DNA of 64,000 nucleotides from Colwellia_A sp047621305. Lineage in GTDB: Bacteria > Pseudomonadota > Gammaproteobacteria > Enterobacterales > Alteromonadaceae. The stretch spans positions 75,987-139,986 of the forward strand of contig JBLHNB010000002.1 of assembly GCA_047621305.1 (NCBI GenBank). The letters are read 5' to 3'. The notes beneath the pieces were generated by a model. It worked only from the letters and a program-made list of their open reading frames with translations. It was not told the DNA's origin and ran no database searches. Shown here piece after piece: positions 1-9,316 of this stretch. The position numbers and the translations under genes are program-made. The first letter of the stretch is position 1, and each line of letters starts with the position of its first letter.

Positions 1-17
1 ATTCTTTATAATTACTA

Positions 18-50
18 ATATAAACTTTAAGCAATACTTAAAGTTTATAT
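18..50. repeat. perfect 14-bp inverted repeat, AT-rich
   Basis: Two 14-base arms (18-31 and 37-50) are exact reverse complements around a 5-base loop. It could be the terminator of a gene left of the window, but there is no clear T-run. I see no gene in the rest of the first 294 bases. Confidence 0.5.
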
Positions 51-294
51 TTCGACAAACCCCAAAGTTTAAATCATTGGTTTTTTTACGGACTAGCGCT
101 TCAAATCTATGTGCATTTAGTTTGAGTTGTTGTGTATACATTCAACTTTAGGTGTCAGTAAATTTTACAGTTAGCCTTTTATAAATTTGATATAAAAATT
201 CAATCACTTGTTAAGTAAGGTGTTTTTTCTTTTGGCTTACTTATTGCCTATACATTGCACTGCATTACATTAAATTAACATACGAGTAACGAAT

Positions 295-915
295 ATGAGA
301 AAGATTTTATTAACAACATTAGCATGCTTATTAAGTATCAGCGTAAATGCATCAATCATTACCGAATCATTTACAGGTGTTTTTGATAACGACGATAGCC
401 GTTTTTACATTACTTTTGATGTTACTCAGGATAACTCAATTATAGACTTTACGAGTTTGGGTTATGCTGGAGGCGTAAATGGCGATGGTGCCACAATCGC
501 TGATGGTGGTTTTGACACACAATTATTTTTATTTGGTTCATCTGGTTTTTTAGTCATGGATGATGATAATGATGAAGGTCATGGACCTGGGCCTGGTACA
601 ATTTCAGCCTCAAGTCAATACTCATATGATGCTTTTATCAGGCGTGATTTAAATATTGGTTCGTATACAATCGTACTAACACAATATAATAACGACTTTA
701 TTTCTGGTGATTTACTTACAGGAGTTTGGCAGGGGTCAGATGAAACAAATTTTGACGGTCGTACGTCATTTTATGCTTTAGATATTTCAGGTGAAAACTT
801 AACCAATGTTGGTGGTGTTGGTCATAATACAACGACTGTACCAGAACCAGGTTCGATTGCTTTATTAGGTTTAGCAATCTGTGGATTAGCGACTCGTCGT
901 AAACTCTTTAAATAG
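295..915 (+). CDS. PEP-CTERM sorting domain protein
   Basis: A 206-residue exported protein. Residues 1-19 form a signal peptide (MRKILLTTLACLLSISVNA). The C-terminus has the full PEP-CTERM signal: a VPEP motif at about 182-185, a hydrophobic helix, then the basic end TRRKLFK. In this family the signal is recognised by an exosortase (EpsH/XrtA type), which processes the protein at the cell surface, usually in exopolysaccharide or biofilm settings. The body has an Asp- and Gly-rich stretch near residues 82-105 and resembles the DVUA0089-type PEP-CTERM proteins, but no enzyme motif is visible. No exosortase gene is in the window. The gene stands alone and ends in a clear terminator. The sorting signal is certain; the function is unknown. 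Confidence 0.85.
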   Translation: MRKILLTTLACLLSISVNASIITESFTGVFDNDDSRFYITFDVTQDNSIIDFTSLGYAGGVNGDGATIADGGFDTQLFLFGSSGFLVMDDDNDEGHGPGPGTISASSQYSYDAFIRRDLNIGSYTIVLTQYNNDFISGDLLTGVWQGSDETNFDGRTSFYALDISGENLTNVGGVGHNTTTVPEPGSIALLGLAICGLATRRKLFK

Positions 916-942
916 AGTATATCGTTACTACTTTACGAATAC

Positions 943-968
943 AGCCTTGCATTATGCAGGGCTTTTTT
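943..968 (+). terminator. rho-independent terminator of the PEP-CTERM gene
   Basis: The stem GCCTTGC (944-950) pairs with GCAGGGC (956-962), with one G-T pair, and is followed by six T (963-968). Confidence 0.8.
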
Positions 969-1013
969 AATTTTATATGTATAATATTACTGAAATTTAT
1001 ACTGAGAAGCATA

Positions 1014-1364
1014 ATGACTATCGAAAGAATTGATACAAAACAACGCATGAGCCGTATCGTAAAACATAAGGGGACTATTTATTTATGTGGACAAGTTGCA
1101 GCAGATGCCAGTAAAGACATTACCGAACAAACCCAAACGATGTTAGACAAAGTTGAAACGTTACTTGGTCAAGCAGGAAGTTCAAAAGAGCATATGTTAT
1201 CAGCGACTATTTACCTGAAAACCATGACGGATTTTGCTGAAATGAATGCTGTTTGGGATGCGTGGATCCCGGAAGGTTTTGCGCCGGCTCGAGCATGTGT
1301 GCAAGCGGCGATGGCACGCGATGTTTTATTAGTTGAGATATCTGTTGTTGCAGCTGAAATTTAA
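1014..1364 (+). CDS. ridA: RidA family protein (reactive enamine/imine deaminase)
   Basis: 116 residues from the ATG at 1014. A longer frame from 954 would start inside the preceding terminator, so it is rejected. The protein fits the RidA/YjgF/YER057c family: IERIDTKQRMS at the start, LCGQVAAD early on, and the conserved Arg of the active site in the segment PARACVQAAMARD. RidA proteins form trimers in the cytosol and hydrolyse reactive 2-aminoacrylate-type enamines and imines released by PLP enzymes. The sequence is nearer to the archetype-related RidA subgroups than to E. coli RidA itself, so the exact substrate is open. The gene is monocistronic as far as can be seen. Confidence 0.85.
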   Translation: MTIERIDTKQRMSRIVKHKGTIYLCGQVAADASKDITEQTQTMLDKVETLLGQAGSSKEHMLSATIYLKTMTDFAEMNAVWDAWIPEGFAPARACVQAAMARDVLLVEISVVAAEI

Positions 1365-1516
1365 TCAGTATCTTGGCATTCTAAAGTAACGTTACAAAGT
1401 ATGTTTATAAGGTGATGTTTCTATAGTAAAAACTTGCGTTAATCTAAGTTTTTACTAAGCTTAAATTGTAATGAAATATCTTTAATCAATACTAATTTAA
1501 TTAGGAAAAATACTCT

Positions 1517-1852
1517 ATGAATTTACTTAAGCACCCTGTAAAACTGGCTATTATTGGATTTTCTTTGTCAGCATTGTCAACCAGTGTATTAGCTGAAGAT
1601 GAAGTACCTTATTCAACTGAAGGTTACTGTTTGTCAAAAAAAGCAGGTGATAGTGACAACTATTTAAAGGCTTACGCCAATAAATTAGGTCAAACGCCCA
1701 GTAAAAATGCGTGTAAATCGTTTAATGATTTTGTTGAAAATGTGCGTCCAAAAGATTGGGACTATCCTGGGGGGAAGCCATATCCAGGTAGTGTTTTACG
1801 TTTAACAACGAAACAAATAGAAAAAATAAAAGCAGCTAAAAAAGAAAGTTAA
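1517..1852 (+). CDS. small exported protein of unknown function
   Basis: 111 residues with a convincing signal peptide (about 1-26, cleavage near VLA-EDE). The mature part has two Cys residues (EGYC and KNAC segments) about 28 residues apart, which could form a disulfide in the periplasm, and a Lys-rich C-terminus. No known domain was recognised. The start is preceded by a weak AGGA-type site and the gene ends in a clear terminator, so it looks like a real single-gene unit. Confidence 0.65.
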   Translation: MNLLKHPVKLAIIGFSLSALSTSVLAEDEVPYSTEGYCLSKKAGDSDNYLKAYANKLGQTPSKNACKSFNDFVENVRPKDWDYPGGKPYPGSVLRLTTKQIEKIKAAKKES

Positions 1853-1863
1853 GAAAGACGTTT

Positions 1864-1891
1864 AACCCCATATCTTTGAGTATGGGGTTTT
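1864..1891 (+). terminator. terminator of the small exported protein gene
   Basis: The stem AACCCCATA (1864-1872) pairs perfectly with TATGGGGTT (1881-1889), followed by a short T-run. Confidence 0.8.
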
Positions 1892-1927
1892 CATTTTTAA
1901 AGAAAATATTTTAGCGCGGCTGCATTA

Positions 1928-2146
1928 TCAAAGAGCTAGCTCAATAACCATTTCTTTTAACTCATCTTTAGAGATGGAATTATCATGGTTTTTGTCAAAA
2001 CGATGAAAAATTGTCTCACACATGCGAATGCCTTTATCTTGTAATAATACATCGATAAGTTCAACAAATTCAGTGCGGTTAATTGCGCCGTCTTTGTCTA
2101 CATCAAATACTTCAAATAATTCATCAACCCACTGATTAATTTCCAT
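1928..2146 (-). CDS. small EF-hand calcium-binding protein
   Basis: 72 residues holding two EF-hand loops, at 15-26 (D-V-D-K-D-G...E) and 51-62 (D-K-N-H-D-N...E). Both have acidic ligands at loop positions 1, 3, 5 and 12, so Ca2+ binding is likely. There is no signal peptide, so it is probably cytosolic. The start at 2146 is chosen because AGAGGA lies 6 bases upstream. An ATG five codons earlier (2161) would put that site inside the gene. Bacterial paired EF-hand proteins of this size are poorly characterised. The neighbours give no hint of a partner. Confidence 0.8.
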   Translation of the reverse strand: MEINQWVDELFEVFDVDKDGAINRTEFVELIDVLLQDKGIRMCETIFHRFDKNHDNSISKDELKEMVIELAL

Positions 2147-2496
2147 CAGTTTTCCTCTCATCTGTAAAAATACACCTTATTAGAAGACTTTATCGTTAAA
2201 GTTGCTGCTTGGGAATGTTTAATTACAACTTTTTAGTTTCCATTACGGATTTGTGATGGCAGTTGTGCTTTTTCAACTGTAACTTTGGGTGCAACATTAT
2301 ATTGACAGTTAAAATAATAAAACAGTTTTTTCAGTGATAGCCATTATAGAAAGGGCTGCTATAATATTGTCAATTATTGAATATCTGGTTTTAGTGCATA
2401 GAACAGAGCAACATATAGCACTATATCAATATGTTGCCAGTTAATGACTCGCTCTAGATGTTCATAAAAATTAATAATCAGGAGTTATTTTAGATA
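2147..2496. other. intergenic region, no gene seen
   Basis: 350 bases between divergent genes. A TATAAT box lies at 2360-2365 on the plus strand and could serve fahA, but no good -35 box stands at the usual distance. Nothing else was recognised. Confidence 0.3.
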
Positions 2497-3819
2497 ATGT
2501 CTAACGAAAATGTTCTTAATGAAACACATAATCCCGCGCTAGTTAGTTGGGTTAGTTCTGCTAATCAAACGAATACTGACTTCCCTATTCAAAATTTACC
2601 TTTTGGTATTTTTAAAGTTGCTGGTACTGAGCAAGCTTTTCGAGGTGGTGTGGCAATAGGTGATCAAATTGTTGATCTATCTGCTGTAAGTGCATTGTCA
2701 TTGTTTGAAGGGCTTGCTCAAAAGGCTGTTGAAGCCTGTACAGCGAGTGAATTAAATACTTTTATGGCAATGGGTAAAGAAGCGTGGAGTGCATTGCGTT
2801 TAGCCTTGTCAAATGGCCTAAAAGAAGGCTCACCTATACAAGCACAATTAAGTGATTGTTTAGTAGCACAAGCTGATGTTGTTTATGCTATGCCTTGTCA
2901 TATTGGTGACTACACTGATTTTTATACATCTATCCATCATGCAACATCGGTAGGTAAAAAATTTCGTCCTGATAATCCCTTACTACCTAATTATAAGTGG
3001 ATCCCTATTGGGTATCATGGTCGTTCTTCTTCAATCGATGTATCTGGAACTTCTTTTAAACGCCCACAAGGCCAGACCAAAGCGCCAACAGCGACAGAGC
3101 CCTCTTTTGGGCCCTGTAAACGTTTAGATTATGAACTGGAAGTCGGCATTTTTATTGGTGCGGGTAATAATTTAGGCGAGCCTATTTCAATTGAAAACGC
3201 AGAAGACCATGTTTTTGGTATTTGTTTGTTTAATGATTGGTCGGCACGTGATATTCAAGGTTGGGAATATCAGCCGTTAGGGCCTTTTTTATCTAAAAGT
3301 TTTGCATCAACAGTTTCGCCTTGGATTGTAACCTCAGAAGCATTATCACCTTATAGAACTGAGTGGACGCGTGACGAAGCGGATCCTCAACCTATGCCAT
3401 ATTTAGAGTCAGTAAAAAATCGCACCAGTGGCTCATTTGATATTCAACTACAAGTTTTGTTAGAAACAAGCACCATGCGTGAGCAAAATCAAGCGGCTGT
3501 GCAGATGTCCCAGTCAAACTTTAATGACTCTTATTGGACGGTTGCGCAAATGGTTGCTCATCATACCGTTAACGGCTGTAATTTAAGAGCAGGAGACATG
3601 TTTGGTAGTGGTACGCAATCAGGCCCTAATCCTGAGCAAGCGGGTTCAATGTTAGAATTATCTAATGCGGGTGCTGAACCTATTACGTTACCAAACGGTG
3701 AGCAGCGTACTTTCTTAGAAGACGGTGACAATGTCATTATGAAAGGTTGGTGCCAAAAAGACGGTGCAGCACGTATTGGCTTTGGTGAAGTTAGCGCCTT
3801 AATACTACCTGCTGACTAG
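2497..3819 (+). CDS. fahA: fumarylacetoacetase
   Basis: 440 residues, close to the usual 420-440. It catalyses the last step of tyrosine/homogentisate breakdown, hydrolysing fumarylacetoacetate to fumarate and acetoacetate. Family landmarks are present: GDYTDFY with the metal ligand Asp141, the catalytic His148 in IHHATSVG, the ligand pair in DYELEVGIF, and FNDWSARDIQ with the Asp ligand. An N-terminal SH3-like region precedes the catalytic part, as in the mammalian enzyme. Homogentisate dioxygenase, the usual neighbour, is not here, so the gene is separated from the rest of the pathway or that gene lies elsewhere. A strong terminator follows. Confidence 0.95.
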   Translation: MSNENVLNETHNPALVSWVSSANQTNTDFPIQNLPFGIFKVAGTEQAFRGGVAIGDQIVDLSAVSALSLFEGLAQKAVEACTASELNTFMAMGKEAWSALRLALSNGLKEGSPIQAQLSDCLVAQADVVYAMPCHIGDYTDFYTSIHHATSVGKKFRPDNPLLPNYKWIPIGYHGRSSSIDVSGTSFKRPQGQTKAPTATEPSFGPCKRLDYELEVGIFIGAGNNLGEPISIENAEDHVFGICLFNDWSARDIQGWEYQPLGPFLSKSFASTVSPWIVTSEALSPYRTEWTRDEADPQPMPYLESVKNRTSGSFDIQLQVLLETSTMREQNQAAVQMSQSNFNDSYWTVAQMVAHHTVNGCNLRAGDMFGSGTQSGPNPEQAGSMLELSNAGAEPITLPNGEQRTFLEDGDNVIMKGWCQKDGAARIGFGEVSALILPAD

Positions 3820-3839
3820 CTCTATTGGTACTTCCCCTA

Positions 3840-3876
3840 AAGCCTTGTTTATTAATTAATAAATAAGGCTTTTTTA
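3840..3876 (+). terminator. terminator of fahA
   Basis: The arms AAGCCTT (from 3840) and AAGGCTT (to 3872), with further AT pairing between them, are followed by TTTTTA. Confidence 0.8.
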
Positions 3877-4001
3877 TTTCTAACCAGCCAAAGTAACAGC
3901 AAGTTATATTCGCTGTAATAATGCCTTTTCTCAATTCCTGACTATACTCAGTGTTTTATCCTTCCTGCCCAATTTAAAGATTAACGGAAAGTCTGTTATT
4001 C

Positions 4002-5861
4002 ATGGATGAGACTACAATGTCAATGAAAATACTGATAGTTGATGATAATCAAGTTGATAGAATCCATATCAAAAGAATGATGAAACGTAGTGACCCACTT
4101 AACACTATTGTTGAAGTTGAAGATGTCGACACCGCAATCTCTGTGCTATTAGAACAGCAATTTGATGCTATTTTACTTGACTATAATATGCCTAAAAAAA
4201 ATGGTCTTGAGCTGTTAAAAGAAGTTCGTTGTGACGATTTAGATAAAAATAGTGCCATCATTATGATGAGCACGTCGGAAGAAGAAGAGTTAGCAATGGC
4301 GTGCTTGCAAGCAGGTGCTCAGGACTTCATTGCCAAATCTGACATTACAGGCTATCGGCTACGTCGTGCAATTCTTGGCGCTCAAGCCAGATTCAATATG
4401 GAACAAAAACTCAGAGATAGTTATCAAAAAGTGAAACAGCTTGCAGAGCAAGATAGTTTAACTAAGCTTGCTAATCGTTATGTTTTTGATGAGTATCTAA
4501 AGTCATCTCTTAAAAATAACGAACGAAATCAATGCAAAGTTGGGCTGATTTTATTTGATTTAGACCATTTTAAATATGTTAATGATAGTCACGGACACGA
4601 TGTCGGCGATATATTATTGCAAAAAGTGGTACAAAGGATCCATACCTGTTTAAGGGGCACTGAAGTCTTTGCTCGGTTAGGAGGGGACGAGTTCGCTATT
4701 ATCTTAAATCAACTTGCACGTATTGATGAAGCTCAAAAGGTTGCTTTAAGAATTATAGAGGTTCTGGAACAACCTTTTAAAATTGTAGAGGCGCAAATTA
4801 ATATGTCAGTGAGTATCGGCATGGCTATTTCACCTGATGATGCATTATCGGCTTCAGAGCTTTTTAAAAGAGCCGATATGGCAATGTATAAAGCAAAAGC
4901 ATTAGGGCGAAATCAAATAGTGTTTTTTGAGGAGGTAATGCAACAACATTTTTTACGTCGTTATAAAATAGAAAGTGAATTAAAATCAGCATTAGAAAAA
5001 CAGCAGTTAGCGCTTTACTATCAACCTGTATACAGTGTAAAAAACATTCAAGTCGTAGGATTTGAAGCTTTACTTCGCTGGCATAGTGACCAAGGTTTAA
5101 TTAGCCCTGATATTTTCATTCCAATAGCAGAAGAGTGTAAACTTATTTGCCCAATTGGTCGTTGGGTGATTAGCCAGGCGTGTCAAAAAATTAAGTATTG
5201 GCAACAAAAATTTAAACAGCCGCTGACCATGTCAATAAATTTGTCGCCAGTTCAGTTATCTGATGATCTTTTAATCACACATATTAAAAAATGTTTAGAC
5301 GTTCATAAACTGCCTGCGAGTAGTCTTGAGTTTGAAATAACAGAAACAGCCTTGTTAGATGACTCGTTACAAACAGAACAAACCATAAATAAAATTAGTC
5401 AGCTGGGATGTGCCATTGCACTTGACGATTTTGGTACGGGTTTTTCTTCATTATCCCATCTACATCACTTCCCGATTGATACGGTGAAAATTGATAAGTC
5501 ATTAATGCCAAATACTGATGTCGAATCCGAAAATAACATACCTAATAATGAAAAACTCATACATGGATTAGTGGCTATGCTTAAGTATTTAGATCTAAAT
5601 ATCGTTGCAGAAGGGTTAGAGTCTCTATCCCATTTAAAGTTGTGTCAGTCATTAAATATTCAAAAATTACAGGGGTATTATTTGTCTAAACCTATGCCTG
5701 CTGAAGAAATTGACAGTATTGCTGATTTCATTACCAAGCAAAGTGTAAAACAAGCGGTGAGAGAGAGCGTAAAACAAGATATTCACCCCGAAGTACCTAC
5801 CGCAATAATTACCTCTGAACCTAGGGAAGCACCGAAGGATAAAATTTATAAGTATGACTGA
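4002..5861 (+). CDS. response regulator with GGDEF and EAL domains
   Basis: 619 residues. An N-terminal receiver (about 8-125) has the acidic pair D14-D15, phosphoacceptor D60 in LLDYNMP and Lys in FIAKSD. The GGDEF domain (about 145-310) has intact GGDEF at 227-231. The EAL domain (about 325-580) has E355-A-L, DDFGTG and the EGLES segment. Both catalytic motifs are intact, so it could make and break cyclic di-GMP. The inhibitory site preceding GGDEF reads RGTE rather than RxxD, suggesting weak product inhibition. Its stop overlaps the next start by 8 bases, so it is translationally coupled to the sensor kinase, its likely phosphodonor. Confidence 0.93.
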   Translation: MDETTMSMKILIVDDNQVDRIHIKRMMKRSDPLNTIVEVEDVDTAISVLLEQQFDAILLDYNMPKKNGLELLKEVRCDDLDKNSAIIMMSTSEEEELAMACLQAGAQDFIAKSDITGYRLRRAILGAQARFNMEQKLRDSYQKVKQLAEQDSLTKLANRYVFDEYLKSSLKNNERNQCKVGLILFDLDHFKYVNDSHGHDVGDILLQKVVQRIHTCLRGTEVFARLGGDEFAIILNQLARIDEAQKVALRIIEVLEQPFKIVEAQINMSVSIGMAISPDDALSASELFKRADMAMYKAKALGRNQIVFFEEVMQQHFLRRYKIESELKSALEKQQLALYYQPVYSVKNIQVVGFEALLRWHSDQGLISPDIFIPIAEECKLICPIGRWVISQACQKIKYWQQKFKQPLTMSINLSPVQLSDDLLITHIKKCLDVHKLPASSLEFEITETALLDDSLQTEQTINKISQLGCAIALDDFGTGFSSLSHLHHFPIDTVKIDKSLMPNTDVESENNIPNNEKLIHGLVAMLKYLDLNIVAEGLESLSHLKLCQSLNIQKLQGYYLSKPMPAEEIDSIADFITKQSVKQAVRESVKQDIHPEVPTAIITSEPREAPKDKIYKYD

Positions 5862-8817
5862 TCTCTTTAAGAAAAAACTTTTTGTATTGGTACTCGTCAT
5901 AACACTACTTCCCTTTCTTCTTAATCTTTTGGGGGTTGATTTTGGCTCTCAATTTGTACCTTTAATCACTAGTAATGATACTAACTTTGTCATTAGTCAT
6001 GATGATCAGTTTCAAGCATTATCTGGAGCGTTTCATCATGCGTTAATGGAGTGGAGTGCTGTTACGTTAGCATTAATTGCTGCAATTGCTTCATTTTTTC
6101 ACTATCACCGTTGCCGGAATATTTCAGTGGCTATTATTGGTTTGGCATTTTTATGTGCCGGCTTTATAGATGCCTTTCACACTCTAGCAGCGACACGTAT
6201 TATTGCTAGCAGCGCACCAAGTAATGATTTTATTCCTTTTACTTGGGCTCTTTCGCGCCTGTTTAATGTATGCATGTTGATTGCTGCGGGATTATTGAGC
6301 TTATGGTTTACGCGAAGAGCAAGTCCATTCCACCCTGAAGCGAAGATTAATAGTGTGGACAGCAATAAAACGGTGAGTTATCAAGACAAAATACTCATTG
6401 TTATTTCTTGTTTGTTTATTGGTTTTTCTCTTCTCACTGTTTTACTTGCTACTAGTGCCACCTTACCGCAGACGACATTTCCCAATGCATTCATTACACG
6501 GCCATATGATGTTATACCATTAGCATTGTTTATATTTACGGGTTCACTTATTTGGAGCTGGTACCAAAATAAGCATACGAACTTACGTTTAGCGCTATTG
6601 TTGAGCATTATTCCTGAGGTGGCAACGCAATTACATATGACTTTTGGCTCAACCGCTTTATTTGATAATCATTTCAATATTGCCCACCTTTTAAAGGTAT
6701 TCGCTTATTCAATATTAACATTTGGTTTGTTGGCGAGCTTATTTAAAACGACTAATCAAGTCGAAGTATCATCGATTTCGGAACAATCAATTGATGATTT
6801 ACTAATACAGCAATCGTCAATAAATAATGATAAAGAGGTGATTAATCAAGGAGAGTTACTTGATATTGGCATAGCAAAATACCCACAGACGTTACTAGTG
6901 TCTGTTTTTACTTTCGCTTTATCGATTGTGATAACGGTACTGGTAAGTAGTATTTATAATGTTGATACTGAAAAGCTAGCTAAAGAGAAGCGACTTAATG
7001 AATTAGCAAGTCACGGTGATTTTATCGAATTACTGGTCAGAAATACCTATCAAGACTCAAGAGAGGAATACTCATATTTACAAGTAAACCTTACTCATAT
7101 GATGGAAAAAGTTAGCGCGTTGAAGTTTATCAATCGGCGGATATACATAGCAGCAGAAGATGGCACTATTTTTTATTCAAATACGCCCGAGTTTATAGAA
7201 GGAAACTTTGCAAGTTCCAAGATAAAATTACAGCAGCTATTTCCAAGTCTCGAGCAAGCTATAGAGAATAATCTCAAGGTATTACAACTGGGTTTAACTG
7301 ACGCACCCAATAAGCAAAAAAATAAAATTCCCCTTGTCGTTCAAGGCCATTATAGAACAATCATCTTACAATCATTTGAACGTGAAAATGTCATGCGCTT
7401 GTTTATTGAAATGGATGAAAAAGCGCTGTTGGAAAAAATAGCGATGTTTAAAAATCGCAGTTTATTGATAGGTTTTGGTCTTGCTTTAGTCGCTTTAGCT
7501 TTCGCAGTTTTGATCAGTAGAAAGCTTTCTAATTCGTTAAAAGTTATCACTAAAGAGCTCGTTTGTTATAGCTTTACAGGGAAAGTGAATAATTTACCTA
7601 TTCATGCACAAGATGAAAGTGGCGTACTTGCGAGAAGTTTTCATAATTTATTGGCCATTAAATCGGCTCAAGATAAAGCATTAAAGCAGCAAAAAGATGC
7701 GTTAGATGAACATGCTATTGTTTCTATTACGGATGTAAGGGGAGATATTAAGTATACCAATGAAAAATTTATTCAAATAAGTCGCTATAGTAAAGAGGAG
7801 TTATTAGGAAAAAATCATCGGCTATTAAGCTCAGGTCTGCACCAGAGCGCTTTTTTTCAAAGTTTATATCAAACAATTACACGGGGCGAACCATGGCAAG
7901 GAGAGATGTGTAACCGAGCAAAAGACGGACACTTGTATTGGGTGAATACCACTATAGTGCCTTTTTTAGCAAAAAATGGTCGACCTGAAAGCTATGTTTC
8001 AATAAGTACCGACATCACGAGTAATAAACTCACTAGCCAAAAACTACAGAAAGCTAAGGAAGAATTGTCGCAACAAATAAGCAAACTAGAACAAGCAAAT
8101 GCGGAACTTGATCAGTTTGCCTATGTAGCATCTCATGATCTTAAGTCACCCCTTAATGGCATTACCCAATTGGTTACTTGGTTGGAAGAAGATTGTCATG
8201 AAATTTTACCGCAAGAGTCACGAGAACATTTAGTTTTACTTAAAAGTCGCAGTAAACGTATGATCGCTTTATTAAATGACTTACTCGATTATTCCCGCGC
8301 GGGTCGACAAGAGTATCCTGATGAATGTTTTAATTTAGCGCAATTAGTCGCCGATGTTTTTGATTTACAGGGTAATCGAGAAGGCTTTACCTGTGAGGCT
8401 GATAATGTTGAAATTTCTTTGCAAAAGGTGCCTTTTGAATTAGTGATTCGAAATTTAGTTTCGAATGCCCTAAAACATCACGATAAACCAACGGGAAAAA
8501 TAACGATAACACTGACCAAATCAGATAAGTTTTACCGTATTAGAGTGCAAGATGATGGACCGGGCATTCCGCCTAAACTACATAATAAAGCATTAGAAAT
8601 GTTTCAAACATTGCAATCAAGAGATAAAACCGAAGGTAGTGGTATGGGATTAGCGTTAGTTCAAAAAACCGTATTACATCAAGGCGGCACTTTGGCTATT
8701 GACTCAAATGGTAAGCGGGGAACAGGTATTATTATTATTTGGCCAATCGCTGCGCCACCACGAGATAAAAAAGATGAAAAAGATGAAAATTTTATAACTA
8801 ACGTTCAATTAAGCTAA
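5854..8817 (+). CDS. membrane sensor histidine kinase with MASE3 domain
   Basis: 987 residues. The N-terminus is a multi-helix MASE3 sensor (about 1-300, with the typical segments FHHALMEWSA and CAGFIDAFHTLA). A further helix near 345-366, an extracytoplasmic region, a helix near 530-550 and a HAMP-like linker follow. A PAS domain covers about 625-735. The kinase core has the phospho-acceptor His761 in SHDLKSPLNG and a HATPase with DDGPGIP and GSGMGLALV. The core and the partner receiver resemble the Cph1/Rcp1 style of two-component pair. It overlaps the upstream response regulator gene by 8 bases and is followed 49 bases later by a receiver-only protein. Confidence 0.9.
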   Translation: MTDLFKKKLFVLVLVITLLPFLLNLLGVDFGSQFVPLITSNDTNFVISHDDQFQALSGAFHHALMEWSAVTLALIAAIASFFHYHRCRNISVAIIGLAFLCAGFIDAFHTLAATRIIASSAPSNDFIPFTWALSRLFNVCMLIAAGLLSLWFTRRASPFHPEAKINSVDSNKTVSYQDKILIVISCLFIGFSLLTVLLATSATLPQTTFPNAFITRPYDVIPLALFIFTGSLIWSWYQNKHTNLRLALLLSIIPEVATQLHMTFGSTALFDNHFNIAHLLKVFAYSILTFGLLASLFKTTNQVEVSSISEQSIDDLLIQQSSINNDKEVINQGELLDIGIAKYPQTLLVSVFTFALSIVITVLVSSIYNVDTEKLAKEKRLNELASHGDFIELLVRNTYQDSREEYSYLQVNLTHMMEKVSALKFINRRIYIAAEDGTIFYSNTPEFIEGNFASSKIKLQQLFPSLEQAIENNLKVLQLGLTDAPNKQKNKIPLVVQGHYRTIILQSFERENVMRLFIEMDEKALLEKIAMFKNRSLLIGFGLALVALAFAVLISRKLSNSLKVITKELVCYSFTGKVNNLPIHAQDESGVLARSFHNLLAIKSAQDKALKQQKDALDEHAIVSITDVRGDIKYTNEKFIQISRYSKEELLGKNHRLLSSGLHQSAFFQSLYQTITRGEPWQGEMCNRAKDGHLYWVNTTIVPFLAKNGRPESYVSISTDITSNKLTSQKLQKAKEELSQQISKLEQANAELDQFAYVASHDLKSPLNGITQLVTWLEEDCHEILPQESREHLVLLKSRSKRMIALLNDLLDYSRAGRQEYPDECFNLAQLVADVFDLQGNREGFTCEADNVEISLQKVPFELVIRNLVSNALKHHDKPTGKITITLTKSDKFYRIRVQDDGPGIPPKLHNKALEMFQTLQSRDKTEGSGMGLALVQKTVLHQGGTLAIDSNGKRGTGIIIIWPIAAPPRDKKDEKDENFITNVQLS

Positions 8818-8866
8818 TTATTAAAATTAAAAAACAAATATCCAATTATAACAAAAAGGATTATCT

Positions 8867-9289
8867 ATGATGAGTCATCAATCACAACTTACCTTACTAA
8901 TGATAGAAGATGATGATGTTGATGCAAGAGGTATGGAAAGGAGTTTCAAAAAGAGACGTATTGCCAATCCTATTATGCGAGCCCATGATGGCCAAGAAGC
9001 ATTAGAGTTACTTGAAGAAGGGAAAGTAGCTACTCCCTTTATTATTTTACTTGATCTGCAAATGCCAAGAATGAACGGCTTAGAGTTTTTAGCTGTACTG
9101 CGAAATCATGAAAAATTAAAGTCGAGTGTTGTCTTTGTATTAACCACATCTCAGGCGGAACAAGATATTACTGCTGCCTATAACCAACAAATAGCAGGTT
9201 ACTTTGTTAAAAATGAGGTTGGGGCAAACTTTTGTGAAATGCTTGATATGCTTGAAGGTTATTGGCGAATAGCTTATTTACCGCAATAA
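8867..9289 (+). CDS. single-domain response regulator (Rcp1-like)
   Basis: 140 residues made of one receiver domain. The acidic residues E14-D15-D16, phosphoacceptor D64 (LLDLQMPRMNG), Thr in VLTTS and Lys in YFVKNE are present. There is no output domain. This subfamily is typically encoded next to phytochrome-like or Cph1-like kinases, and here it follows such a kinase. It probably accepts phosphate from the MASE3 kinase and passes the signal by protein contact or acts as a phosphate sink. An AGGAT site precedes the start; the second ATG (8870) is an equal alternative. Confidence 0.9.
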   Translation: MMSHQSQLTLLMIEDDDVDARGMERSFKKRRIANPIMRAHDGQEALELLEEGKVATPFIILLDLQMPRMNGLEFLAVLRNHEKLKSSVVFVLTTSQAEQDITAAYNQQIAGYFVKNEVGANFCEMLDMLEGYWRIAYLPQ

Positions 9290-9300
9290 ATAAGCTATTC
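9267..9300 (+). terminator. long perfect hairpin over the end of the response regulator gene
   Basis: A 13-bp perfect stem: GAATAGCTTATTT (9267-9279) pairs with AAATAAGCTATTC (9288-9300), with an 8-base loop. The stop codon lies in the loop and the second arm. The genes on both sides converge, so it can act in both directions; the following T-run is imperfect. Confidence 0.65.
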
Positions 9301-9316
9301 AATATAGCTACTACTT

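Noticed and set aside
954..1013. N-terminal extension of RidA
   Set aside because: The first ATG lies inside the terminator stem of the preceding gene; the conserved RidA start is at 1014.
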